From positions 124,001 through 188,000 of the forward strand of contig CALLDI010000010.1 of assembly GCA_937998355.1 (NCBI GenBank): a stretch of DNA of 64,000 nucleotides, written 5' to 3'. This document shows, piece by piece, positions 24,839 to 36,800 of the stretch (positions are counted from its first letter, which is position 1; every line of letters starts with the position of its first letter). The stretch is from an uncultured Eggerthella sp. GTDB taxonomy: Bacteria; Actinomycetota; Coriobacteriia; Coriobacteriales; Eggerthellaceae. The position numbers and the translations under genes were made by a program. The notes beneath the pieces were generated by a model. It was not told where the DNA came from. It was given only the letters and a program-made list of their open reading frames with translations, and did not search any database.

Positions 24839-27766
24839 TTAAGCCTCGGGCGAGTCGGTTTCGGATGGGGCTGAGAGCTCCTGAGAGCCCTCAGGAGGCT
24901 CGACCACGGCAACAACGTCACTCGTGGGCGTAAAGAGCGAATCGAGGCCCGCAGAACCCGTCGAAGGGACCGAGGATTCTGCCGTCGTGGACGCAGAATC
25001 CGCCTTCGGGGCTGGCTCGGCTGCAGGCACGGCAGTCGTGGCTGCATCCTTGGTCGGCGCAGGCGCCTCAGGGGCACTCGCCTCCGCGCTCGCAGTCGCC
25101 GCCCCTGCGTTCGCTGCCGCAGCTTTCGGCGCAGGCTCGGCCGCAGCCTTCGCTGCGGTCGTCTTCTTCGCAGCCGTCTTCTTCGCGGGCGACGGCTTCC
25201 TGGCGGCACGCGTGGCGGCCGTATCTTGCACCTTGAAGCGCACGGTCTGCTCGGGCAGCAGCGGCTCCGAGAAGTAGAAGCCCTGCACCACGTCGCACGA
25301 CATCTCGCGGCACATCTGCAGCTGATCGGCCGTCTCAACGCCCTCCATTACCACGAGCTTGTTCGCGCCATGCACAAGACGCACCAAATCCGCGATCACG
25401 CCCTTGTCGTCGGTGCCCGCAAGGAACGTCGCGGTGAGCGAACGGTCGATCTTCACCACATCAGCCGGGATCTGCATCACGTGCGAGATCGACGTGTAAC
25501 CAGCGCCGAAACCGTCGATGGCGATACCGAAACCAGCAGCACGCAGCTCTTCGACGAACGCGGTCGCCTTCTCCATGTTGTTCAGGAACATCGACTCCTG
25601 CACGTCCATGCGCAGCAGGTCATGAGGCAGCTGATGTTCGTCGAGCAGTGCCACGGCATATTCCGTGTAACGCTCGTCGCACAGCTGATCGGACAGGTTG
25701 AGCGACACCGAACGGATGCGCTGCTTGCGCTTCTTCCATGTGGCCAGCTGTTGCACGACCTTCTTCAGCACCAGGCGATCCAAGTCCACGATCTGGCCGT
25801 TCTCCTCCGCCACGGGGATGAATCGCTCGGGCGGATAGACATCGCCGCGCAGGCGCACCAGCGCCTCGTAGCCCACCACTTCGTTGGTGTCGAGCTCGAT
25901 CTGCGGCTGGTAGAGCACCACGAACCCGTCGGTCTCGATCGCATCGCGCAGGCATGAGGTGATCTCGAGGCGGTCGGCCACCGCGCGGCGCACGTTGTCG
26001 TCGTAGAAGATCACTTCGCCCGCCATGCCCAGCTCTTCGGCCTGGTTGACGATCAGTTCGACACCGGCCACCATCTCTTCGATGGACATGCCGCGCTCGC
26101 GGTTGAACACGCCGATGCACGGATCGACCGTGATGGAATCGCCCGCCAACTCGATGGGCTGGCTGAGGATGTGCTCGAGCTCGTCCAACAGCGTGCCACC
26201 GCGCTTCAGCTCGTGGTCCACACCCAGGATGAACTCGCTCTGCGCCGGGCGCACGAGGAACATCTTGTCGAGCGCATTCAGGCGATCCGCCAGCACTTTC
26301 ACGACCGCGTTGGCCGTGCCCGCGCCGCGCATCTCGTCCATCTTGTCCATGTTGAACAGCGTCACCTCGACGATCGAGCGCACCTTGGTGGACGCCTCGC
26401 TGCCCGCATATGCCGTGAGCCACTGCATGTTCGGCATGTCGGTGAGGTTATCGGTGTAGAAGCGATGCTCGAGCATGTTACGCTGTGCTACGACCTCAGT
26501 CAGCTGCGTTGCCGCGCGGCGATAGCCCAGCACCGCGAACGCCGCGATGCACGCGATGCCCAAGATCAGCAGCGTGATGGGCAAGAACACGGGTCGAAGC
26601 GAATCGAGCGAGAAGCCGCCCTGGTTGAGCATGGTGGCGTTCGACGGCAGCGCCGCGCCCGCAAGCCCGTAGCTCGCGAGCACCGCGGAATCGAACACCG
26701 CGCCGTCGCTTTCATAGGTCTCAACAGGGATATCGGCAGGATTCGTGCCGTTGAGCACCATCACCACGATCTCGCCGGCTCGGGCGCCTTCCTGTTCGTA
26801 GTCGATGAAGTTGGAGGCGGTGAAGCCTTCGCCCACTCCCCCGAAGCCGATGGCGAAGATGGGGTGTGTGGCAGCGTGTGACAGATAGTAGGCCGTCTGG
26901 CTTGCGCTGTAGGCGTTGCCCGCGGAATCGGCGCGTGCGCCCAGGTAGACGACGATGGCGTCGCTCGCTGCGTTGGCGAGCTGAGATCCCAGCTCAGCGC
27001 GCGATATCGAAGAGGCGTTCAGGTATTCGACGGGCAGGTCGGCGAACTGCATGCGCGCGCTCTCGAACTGCGCGCGATCGCCGATGCCAGCGGCCGTGTC
27101 GTCAGTGATGACCAGCAGATGCGTCGCATCCTTCTGCATGCTGGTGGCGGTCGAGACCATGCCCGCCGCGTCGCAGCACTCGAGCACGCCCGTGGCGTAG
27201 CCCGCGTTGAAGATGGCCTGCGCGTGCGAGGCGTCGCTCACGCCCGCGAACACGACCGGCGTATCCGCGAGAACACCGTCGTGCAACGCTTCTACCAGGT
27301 ACAATGCGTCGTCATCCAGGCAGACGACCGCCGAATAGGAGCCGTGTGCCACGAGCTTGCGCTCGAGCGCGGAGCCCCAATCGGTGGAGCGCAGCGCCTG
27401 GCCGTAGGCTGCGGCGTCCTTCACGTTCACGGACGTGCCACTAGCGCCCGCATCCAAGTATTCCACGTCGACCGCCACTGAACTGCGGTGGAGCAGGTCG
27501 ACCACGCCATCGCGCTGCATCGCCGTGGCTGCGTCGCCATCGCTGTGGGACGCCAGCACCAGCACTTCAGCGCGTTGTTCGGTCTGGATCAGGTTCGCCG
27601 ACACCAGCTGCGTGCGGTTGAGCTGCGTCGACGCGTTGGAGAGCATGAACATGGCGCACGCGATCAGCGCGCAGGCCAACGCGAAGAAGACCGCGCGCAG
27701 GGCATAGTACTTCCGCCCCTGCGTGAGGTTATCGATCCACGATGTTTTCGAGGACGGCGTCCCCAT
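24839..27766 (-). CDS. Membrane EAL-domain protein with periplasmic binding-type sensor
   Basis: About 975 aa. Order: a membrane helix (RAVFFALACALIACAMFML); a large extracytoplasmic domain resembling ABC substrate-binding folds; a second helix (PVFLPITLLILGIACIAAFAVLGY); a degenerate GGDEF domain (SEF where GGDEF is expected); an EAL domain with YEALVRL, MDVQES, VVKIDRS and MEGVET; and a Lys/Ala/Pro-rich histone-like tail. EAL domains degrade c-di-GMP. The usual DDFG is DGFG here, so activity is doubtful. ATG 27766 has GGGAG upstream; an ATG at 27790 does not. It lies between surface-protein genes and may tie them to second-messenger control (inference). Confidence 0.88.
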   Translation of the reverse strand: MGTPSSKTSWIDNLTQGRKYYALRAVFFALACALIACAMFMLSNASTQLNRTQLVSANLIQTEQRAEVLVLASHSDGDAATAMQRDGVVDLLHRSSVAVDVEYLDAGASGTSVNVKDAAAYGQALRSTDWGSALERKLVAHGSYSAVVCLDDDALYLVEALHDGVLADTPVVFAGVSDASHAQAIFNAGYATGVLECCDAAGMVSTATSMQKDATHLLVITDDTAAGIGDRAQFESARMQFADLPVEYLNASSISRAELGSQLANAASDAIVVYLGARADSAGNAYSASQTAYYLSHAATHPIFAIGFGGVGEGFTASNFIDYEQEGARAGEIVVMVLNGTNPADIPVETYESDGAVFDSAVLASYGLAGAALPSNATMLNQGGFSLDSLRPVFLPITLLILGIACIAAFAVLGYRRAATQLTEVVAQRNMLEHRFYTDNLTDMPNMQWLTAYAGSEASTKVRSIVEVTLFNMDKMDEMRGAGTANAVVKVLADRLNALDKMFLVRPAQSEFILGVDHELKRGGTLLDELEHILSQPIELAGDSITVDPCIGVFNRERGMSIEEMVAGVELIVNQAEELGMAGEVIFYDDNVRRAVADRLEITSCLRDAIETDGFVVLYQPQIELDTNEVVGYEALVRLRGDVYPPERFIPVAEENGQIVDLDRLVLKKVVQQLATWKKRKQRIRSVSLNLSDQLCDERYTEYAVALLDEHQLPHDLLRMDVQESMFLNNMEKATAFVEELRAAGFGIAIDGFGAGYTSISHVMQIPADVVKIDRSLTATFLAGTDDKGVIADLVRLVHGANKLVVMEGVETADQLQMCREMSCDVVQGFYFSEPLLPEQTVRFKVQDTAATRAARKPSPAKKTAAKKTTAAKAAAEPAPKAAAANAGAATASAEASAPEAPAPTKDAATTAVPAAEPAPKADSASTTAESSVPSTGSAGLDSLFTPTSDVVAVVEPPEGSQELSAPSETDSPEA

Positions 27767-27864
27767 GTTGCTCCCAACTTCGGTCTTCATTCATTCGATC
27801 TCGCGCGCGTGCTCGAGCGCGTTCGCGTCCACTCTTGGTGAACTCTTGCGGGCGGCAGTGAATC

Positions 27865-30800
27865 CTATCGATCGCCTGCGCCAGCTTCCGCGTCCGTGGC
27901 GATCGTGCGCTCGATGCGTCGACGAGCGACCGCCGACGTGCTCGCGCCCGCAGCGCCCGCCACCAGCGCGACCGCACCAGCAGCCGCAGCCACCGCAGCA
28001 ACCGCCTGAGTCACCTGAGCGGGCGTCATGTTCGCAACGGCACCCAGAATGCCCTCTCCGCCTTCCGACAGCCCAGCGAGCGCCTCAGCGCTTCTGGTGG
28101 TGAACTCCTCGGCTGCCGCCGGCAACACTTCGAGCACCGGAGGCAACGGCGATGCGAGCGCATTGTCGCCTTCAGCGATGGTCTCGCCCGCCAGCGGATC
28201 AGCCTCAGCCTGGCCGTCGAAGGCTGGCGAAGCAACGGTGCGCATGCGCGGCGCGGTGGCCGCAGCGGAAGGACGGGACGCGGTGTTCGTCGCGGTCGCG
28301 TTCGTGGCCGTCGAGTTCGTCGGACGGTTCACGGAGGGCAGTGGAGCTACGGGTGCGGTCGGCGCTGTCGGCTCGTCCGGCACACTCGGGTCGAGCAGCA
28401 CCGGCGAAGCATCCGTAGTGTTCCACTGCGCGTAGAGTTTGATAGAAGCGCCATCGGTGGGCGCGGTGGTGGTCTCGAGCAGCATCGCGCGCAACTTGTC
28501 GGCGGTGAAGGCCTCGCCATCGCGGATAGGCACGCCCATGCCGGATGCGTCAGTGTTCCAGCAGACGAACGTGTGGCCTTCCTTCTTGAGCTTGCTGTTG
28601 CAGGTCAAGATCTCGTCCTTGCCCACGGTGCACGTGGACGGCGCGAGGATGGTGCTCGAGGAGGAACCTGCCACGGTTCCGCCGTTCATGTCGTAGGTGA
28701 GCACGTAGGTGTTGGGCTTAGGTTGTGGGGTCGTGGGCTCCGTGGGAGTTGTGGGGTCTGCGGGGATTGTGGGTTCCACGGGGTCGCTAGGCTCCACAGG
28801 GTCGACGGGGTCAGCAGGATCCACAGGATCAGTCGGGTCCACAGGATCTACGGGCTCGACTGGATCAACAGGGTCGACCGGGTCTACGGGCGCGACGATC
28901 TCGCCACTACTCTCTCCCGGCTCAACAGGATCCACGGGATCGGTTGGATCCACGGGGTCGACAGGGTCCGTAGGCTCGGTCACTTCAGGGGTGTCGGTAC
29001 CTTCACCGGTATCCCCTTCGTCCGTGCCCGCGCTTGCGTTTTCATCATCTACCTGGGGTTCCGCGCTCATTGCACTCAAGCGCGGCAGGTCTGTTGCCTC
29101 ATCAGAGAAGACTACCGCTTCACCAGAAGCGACCGTTGCTTCGTCGAAGGCGGATTCGGCAAGCATGCCAGAGTCAGCATAGGAGATATATGTGAGCTCC
29201 TCGTCGTTGCACTTGATCGAGGAAAAACTGCTTGAAGATTGCGTTTGTAGTGCACAATTTTCCTGCATGTCAGAACGCCACCTGGGGTTTTCTGAATACG
29301 GGTCCTCTAAGGCATCTGAATCATGCTGCGAATCGCCGGATGTAAGCACATTAGTGACGTACAACCGCAAAGTTGAAGCATTTTTTTCGCTTTCGCGTGC
29401 AAGATCAGCGCTAGCCGTCGAGTTCGCCGAGGTCGACGAAGCAGCCGAGGCCAACGAAGCCTCTGCGGCCGTGGCGGGTGGAGCGAGCGCTGATGCGCCA
29501 CCATAAGCTGCAGATGCTGCGAGAGGAGCCACGAGGGCCGCAGAGCATGAGCTCGCAGGATCCGCCGCTAATGCGGCGAGCGCGCTGCCATTACCAAGCA
29601 CTGATGCACTACCTGAGGCGGCCACGGCGGAGCCGGAACCTGCGAGGACGAAGGTAGAACATGCAGCTGAATCGCCCACGAGCGCATTGCCCGAGGCGGT
29701 AGAGATCGAAGAGGTGGCGAGCTTCGCCGAAGCGGAGTTCGCTGCAGACGCGGAGGCTGCCGTAGAGGCGAAGGTCGCCACGGAAGCGCTGTTCGCACTC
29801 GTAGCGCTCTTAGTGGCCACGATGCGGGTCGCCGACGTAGAAGACGCGGAGGCCGCAGCAGCAGCGCTATAGCGAGCGTTCGCGCTGGATGCGCGCGTGG
29901 CGCTCGAGCTCGCGTTATGCGCGAGCTTGTTGCGCGCGGTCATGTAGATGATCGCGTCGCGCTGGGCCGATGTGGTGCCCGAGCAGGCCTTCGAGGTGCT
30001 CGAAGACGCAGAAACGGCTTTGACCTGGGATGCCGCGCTTCCCGAAGCGGAGCGCGGCGATGCCGCGGCACTCGAAGAAGCGGCGCGGGCAGAAGAATTC
30101 GAGGTGGAAGAGGCGCTCGCGGAGGCCGCCTGAGATGACTTGGAGGCTACCGAGGCGCTTTTAGATTGAAAAGACCCCGTCTGGGTCGTGGCGGGGTCTG
30201 CGTTTGAGTGGTGTGATTGGGTGGAGATATTCGTTTGGTTGGCGGCCGATCCTGTTCCAGGATCTCCGGTCGAGGCGATCGCATGCCCGGGCGCGAACCC
30301 TATGGCAACGACGAGCGCCAGCGCTGCGACGAATAAAGCCCTAGAGACAAAAAAAGACCCGCGGGTATGGGAAGTGGTATAAGGGGTCGCGGGACTTTGC
30401 AGGCGTGCCGCAGCAGCGTCCGCACATGCATAAGTAACGCCAGCTTCATGGAGGCTGGCGTTACTTATTCCGTTCCTCATACCGGAAGTAATCTTGTTGC
30501 GAGCCGCGAGGCGAGCTGCGCGAGCAGCAGCGCGAACGCGGGCACGAGGTGCGCGAGAGCCGCGCGGTGCGTCGTCGCCGTCCTCATCGTCGCTGCGGCG
30601 GCGAGCCAGCAGCACGATGAACAGAACCAGCGCGACGAGTGCGATCAGAACCATCGCCACGATACCCAGCAGGCCATCGTCGCCAGTCTTCGGGAGCGTG
30701 GTGCCCTCGGTCACGACGTCCTCAGCAGGAACGGTGTCGTAGAGCGCCTCGATCTCGATCGGGCCGAGAACCGTGAGCTCGCTCAGGTCCCAAACCACAC

Positions 30801-33800
30801 CTTCGATGACCTCGCCAGTGTCAGCATCGGTCATGGTGTACTTCCAACCAGCGAAGGTGCTGCCCTTCTTCGGAGTCTGCTTGATGGACTCGATGAACTC
30901 AGGGCTGAGCGGTTCGCCCCACTCGACCTTGGTGCTGCCGCCATCGACGGTAGCCACATGGTCGTCACGATCCTTGACGTTGACGCCGTAGGAGTTGACC
31001 TCCCACATCGCGTACAGGTTCATGCCGCCCTCTGGCATCACCATGCCCTGACCGAGCTTGTAGGTGGTACCGGAGCCATCAGCCTCGGTGTTCCAGCCGA
31101 CCAGCGTGTAGTGGCCGCGCTTGACACCGGTGCCATTGTGAAGGTTCACGTTCAGACCGAAGGTCTGCTTGGTGGATGGGATCTCGCCCTCGCCACCATT
31201 GACGTCGTAGTTGATGACCGCATCAGCGTTCTTCTCGAACACTGCACGATAGGTCGCAGCGAACAGGCGGCCTTCCTCACCCGGATCCTCAACGACGATC
31301 TCATTCTTGTCGTTGCGGATGGTGTGCCAGCCGTTCTCATCGAGACCGATGGTGCGGCCCGTGCTCGTGTTCACGAGCTCCCAGCGTACGAAGTGGTAGC
31401 CAGGCTTCGCGGTCGCAACGGAGTGCAGGCGGTTGCCAGCGGAGGAGCCGGTGCCCACATGCTGACCCGTTACAGCGCTCACGCGGTCGAGAACACGATC
31501 GATGGTGCCGCCGTCAGTAGTGACGTACTTGATCTCGATCTGGATCTCCTTCCACATGGCGTACAGCGTGACGCTGGCCTGCGGAGTGTTCTTGTTGATC
31601 GCGTTGGACATTTCAAGGTACTTGGTCGCGTCGGTGATGGTGAGACCCTTACCGTCGCGGCGAGTATTCCAGCCGACGAACTCGTAACCAGCAGGTGCTG
31701 CGTCAAGCTCAGCATCGCTGTACTTGTTGAAGCCAGCCTGCGTCCACTTCACGTTCTCGATCGGGTCCGGAGTGAGCGGGTTCGCGGTGCTCGGGACCGG
31801 CTTCTTGATCGTGGAGTTGGTCGTCTTATCGTTGTTCAGGTCGTAGATGACCTTGTAATTACCATTCTCGGTCCACACCGCGTAGACGGTCAGGCCATTC
31901 TTCAGGATGGTCTCGTCGTTGGTGGTGTCGAACTTGCCATGGATCAGCTTCGCCAGCTGCTCGTAGGTCATGGTGGCGGTCAGCTCGACCTTGCCATTAG
32001 CCTTGGTGGACCAGCCAGCCAGGGTGTAACCAGGCTTGGTCGGGTGGGTCTGCTTGTCAGCCACGATGGAGTCGATGGTGAAGCCACCCACGGTCTCGGT
32101 CTTCGTGCCAGTGTTGGCGTTGAAGATGACCTTGTAGTCCTTCACGATGCCGTAGACGATCTGGACGAGGTTGTCGCCCGCCGCCAGGCTGTCAAGGTGC
32201 AGTGCGCCGCTGACCCACTTGTAGCCAGCAGGACGGTACTTGGAGATCCAGCTTGCATCGCCGTTCCAGGCATCGCCCACGGTGCCAGCGTTCTGAACCA
32301 GCTCGGTCTTGAAGACGACCTTCTCGCCGTTGTCCTTGATGAACTCGACGGTGACGTCGACGACCTTGGCCCAAACAGCCGTTGCGATAACGTCTGCCAG
32401 CGGCATGTTGAACGAATCGTTCACACCGATGAAGGTGGTCTTGGTCTCACCCGTGGTCGGATCGACGTAGGAGATCTCCCAACCAGCGTGCTTCATGCCA
32501 TCGAGCTTGATGCCCGGGATGGTGACGTTGGAGCCCGCGATCGCGGAAGGCTTGCCCGGAGTACCGCTCCAGGTACCAGCCACACCTTCGTCATTGGTGC
32601 CAAGGACATAGTCGATGTTGAACGGCACGTTGGAGTGGTAGAGCTTCAGCACGGAGTTGCCATTCGCATCCACGACGGTGGAGAGGATGGAGCCGTACGC
32701 GCCCTCGTCGTACTTATAGCCAGGGAACTTGCTCATGTCGAGCAGGTACTGATATGCATGGTTGTTCGGGTCGAGCACAGAAGCGGTGTCGCCGGTCTCC
32801 AGGTGATCGCAACCCACGGTGAGGTCGTCACGCTTGGAGTAGGAGCCATCCGGGTTCTGGAAGTAGTACTCGACCTTGAAGCCCGTGTTGGTGGCGACGA
32901 ACTTCGCGTAGTAGGTGACGGAGAGCCAACCAGCAGCGTCAGGACGCGGCTTGAGCTGATAACCGATCACGTTGAAGTCGTCGTCGAAGGCAGGCGGGTA
33001 CCAGCTGGAGGACACCTTGGTGCCGTCAGCGGTGTACCAACCGTCGAATGCGTAACCAGGCTTCGGAGAAGCGATGGAGCCGATCAGGTCGCGGTAGCTC
33101 ATGGAAGAATCCGTGATGCGATCGACCGTGTTGGAGATGGTGCCCTTGCCCTCGGAGCCGATCTGGATCTCGTAGCGGATCTGAGCGCTCTCGAAGTCCC
33201 AAACCGGAACCAGGTAGACCGTGCCAGCAGGCATCTTGAAGGTGCCGCCCGCAGCCATGGTCTGGCCAAGCTCGATCACGTCGATCTTGCCGTCGCCATT
33301 ATCGGTCCAAACAGCCCAGCCCTTCAGGGTGTAACCCGGGCGAGCGACGTCGCCAGAGGTGAGCAGGGTCGTGATGTCGTCGGTGCGAACGCCAACCTCG
33401 TACTCGTCACCCGTGGTGCCAGCCATGCCAGGCTTGCCACCTGCGGTCCAAGAAGGAGCCGGGGTCACGGTGAGGTCGAGCTTGTAGATGAGCTTCTGCT
33501 CAGCTGCTGCCCACAGAGCGGTGAAGTCGACATTGCCGGTGATCATGAAGTCCATGGTGCCAGCGACGCCTGCGCCGTTGTAGGTCTTACCAGGAGCGGT
33601 CCAGTAGTAGGTCTGGCCGTCCTTGTTCCAGGTCCAGCCGATGAACTCGTAGCCAGTGGCTGCCGGAGCGTTGGAGGTGACGTTCACGCCACCGATCATC
33701 AGCGGGAACTCGTTGACGTTCTTGGTGTTGTTCTCGATGTCGTCGCCCGCGACGATGGCAGCGGTGAAGCCGTTGCCGCCGTGGAGGCCTGGGTAATAGG

Positions 33801-36800
33801 TGACCGCGAAGGTCTGTGCCCAGAGAGCGGTGAAGGTGACATCAGCAGTGATCAGGATGGAATCCGGATCGCGGGTGGTCTTGGTCTCACCAGTGTCAGG
33901 ATCGACATAGGACCAACCATTGAATGCCCATTCGTTGTCGGCCTTCACGACGATGTTCGCGGAGCTGCCCGTTGCGGACTGATCCTTGAGGTTCTTGCCG
34001 TGGTCGACGGTGAACGGAAGGGTTGCGCCACCGGTGGTGGTCACGGTGCCGTGAGCACCATTACCAGCGACGAAGTAAACATTGTGGCCAAGGCGGACCC
34101 AGGTGCCAGTGATGGTGAGCGTGCCAGCAGGCATGGTCACTGCATCGCCGTTGCCCATGGTTTGGGTGCCGAATGCGGTGTCACTGGAGGTGACGGTCCA
34201 CTTGAATTCCCAACCAGTAGGAGCGGTGATGGTCGGGAGGACCAGGGACTCGCCGTACTTCTGGGTGGTGTGAGCCTGGGTGATGCCCGTGCTCGGGTAG
34301 GTCGGGGTCGGGGTCGGGGTCGGTGCGTCTGCGCCGGTGCCAGCCGGGGTGACCCAAACGTCGTAAGCGTTGCGTTCGTACATGAGCTTCAGGATCTGGC
34401 CGCCGGTCAGAGATTCGATGACCTCGATGGAGCCGGTGAGACCAGCCTTGTAGGTGAAGCCCTTGATGTTCTTGATCATGTCGTTGGAGACGGTGACACG
34501 GGAGAACTCTTCGCCGGAACGGGTGTCGTCCAGAGCAGAATCCTGCGCGTAGGTGCCGTCAAGACCCTGGAACCAGTGCTGAACGGTGTACTGGATCGCG
34601 CCCAGAGGAGCGAAGCGCGCCTCGTAGGTTGCGGACGAGAACAGGTCGCCGTCCTTCGCAGGGGTCATGGTCGCGTCGTTGGTGAGCAGGACGCCGTCCT
34701 TGTACCAACCGACGAACTTATAACCAGAGCCCGCAGTTGCGGTCATGGTGTACGGAGTGCCGTTCACCGCGTCGATGTCCTGCGTACGGGAAGCGCCACC
34801 GTTCACGAGGAAGGAGCCAGCCGCGTTGTTCGCAGAGCCACCGGTCTGGACCTGGTAGGTCAGACGGACGGTGTCGGAATCCCAAAGCGCATAGAGCGTG
34901 ATGGGCTTGGTGTTGTCGTCAGCAGCGGTGCCGATCAGGTCGGAGACCTTGAAACCAGAAGGTACGGTGACCAGCTGGCCAGCAGCGTTGCGATACTGCC
35001 ACTTAGGAGCCTTGTGACCTTCCCACGTCGGGGTGGTGTCAGGCAGGATGTCGGTGGAGTTCCAGCTTGCGTTCTTGTCCGCAGGCTTGGTAACGGTGGA
35101 AGGAGCAGCGTTGCCGAATGCGTCCTTGCCGAGGTCGTAGGTGATGGTGAAGACCTTCTCGACCCAGTAGACATTGAATTCGATGGTGGCACCTGCGGTC
35201 GCTTCAGCAGCGGTGGAGGTGGTCTTGGTGGCCGGGATGACCTTCAGTTCATAACCCTTCAGGTCGGTGCGGCGACCAGCACCATTCTGATTCTCGAATT
35301 CAGTGATGTAATCGTGCGTGTTGAAGTTGGTGATGTCGATGGCAACACCCGGGGTCGCGAAGCCGTTGATGCTGTGGACCTTGTTGACGCTGCCCATGTT
35401 GACATTACCGGAGCCATCAACGTTCACCTTATTGAAGTTGATGATGTACTTGACGTTGTCCTCGAGATCCGCGACGAGCACGAAGGTGGAGCCGTCAGCA
35501 GGGGTCGGGGTGCCGTCGAACGCGGAGACCGCGAGCTTACCAGCGGACTGCAGCCAGGTCTGGACGGAGCCACCAGCAGGGGTGTACTTCCAGCCCAGCA
35601 GACGCTGAGAACCGTCGGTAGGAGCATATGCGAAGTAATCGATCGAGTCTGCCCAGGTGAGGCCGGACTGAGTCTTCAGGACCTTACCGGAAGCATCCTG
35701 GAACTCGACCGTGAAGGACTTCTGGCCCCAGATGCCGTAGAGGGTGATCTCGGTCTTGGTGTTGTCGGTGTTGCCATACAGTGCCTGGTAGATTGCGGAG
35801 ACCAGCGTGTCGTTGGTGACCGTCATGCCAGAAGCGCTGTTGGTGGTGGACCACTTGGTGAAGTTGTAACCAGGAGCGGACAGGGTGGCGTTAGCGCCCA
35901 GAAGGTTCTTGTCGGTCCAGGTGACCTTCTTGTCCGCGATGGTGGTGGAGTTGGTGGGATCGTTCGGCACGAAGTGAACCGTGATCTCGCGTGCAAGCCA
36001 CTTCGCATACAGGGTGAGCGTTGCGGTGTCGCCGTCGCCGGTGATACCCGCAAGACCGAGGCCCTGCTCGAAGGTCATGGTGGAGTTGACCTTAGAGGAA
36101 GCGGAGAAGTCGCTCTTCACATACCAGCCGTCGAAGGTGTAACCCTGCTTGTACATGCCGGTCTTAGCGTCATTGGTCATGACGTCGTTCAGAACAGCGG
36201 TCCAGGTGACCTTCTGAGAAGCCAGCGTGGGGGAACCACCATTGGTCTCGTATGCGACGGTGTAACCGGAGCGAGGCTCCCAAACTGCGACGTAGGTCGC
36301 ATCAGCCGTTGCGCGCAGCGCCTGGAGGGAAGCTGCGGTGTAGGTGGTGCCCGTGGCAACGTTCTTCCAGCTTACGAAGCCGTAGCCCTTATCGGCGGTG
36401 GTGCCGGGGACCTTGTTGCCATACTGAGTGTTGTAGACGATGGTGGTCGTCTTATTAGCGGTGGTGTTGTCGGAGAACTGGCCGTGAGCCGCGTTCGAAG
36501 CGTCGCCCAGCATGAAGATGATGGTGTACTCTTCAGCCTCGAACTTAGCGTAGTAGGTGGCTGCAGCGTAAACGCCATCCGCATTCTTCTGCGGGGTGAT
36601 CTTGCCGCCGGAGATCCAGGATGCGGGAACCGCGTTGGTGCCTGCAGCATCCGTGAACCAACCGATGAACTTATGGCCCGTGCCTGCGGTCGCAGTGGAA
36701 CCCTTCGGGGTACCGCTGACCATTGCGAAGGAGTTGCCTTCGTTGGAAGCGGAGAGGTTACCCATAGAAGCGGAAGAACCGGTTGCATAGGTGTAGTTGA

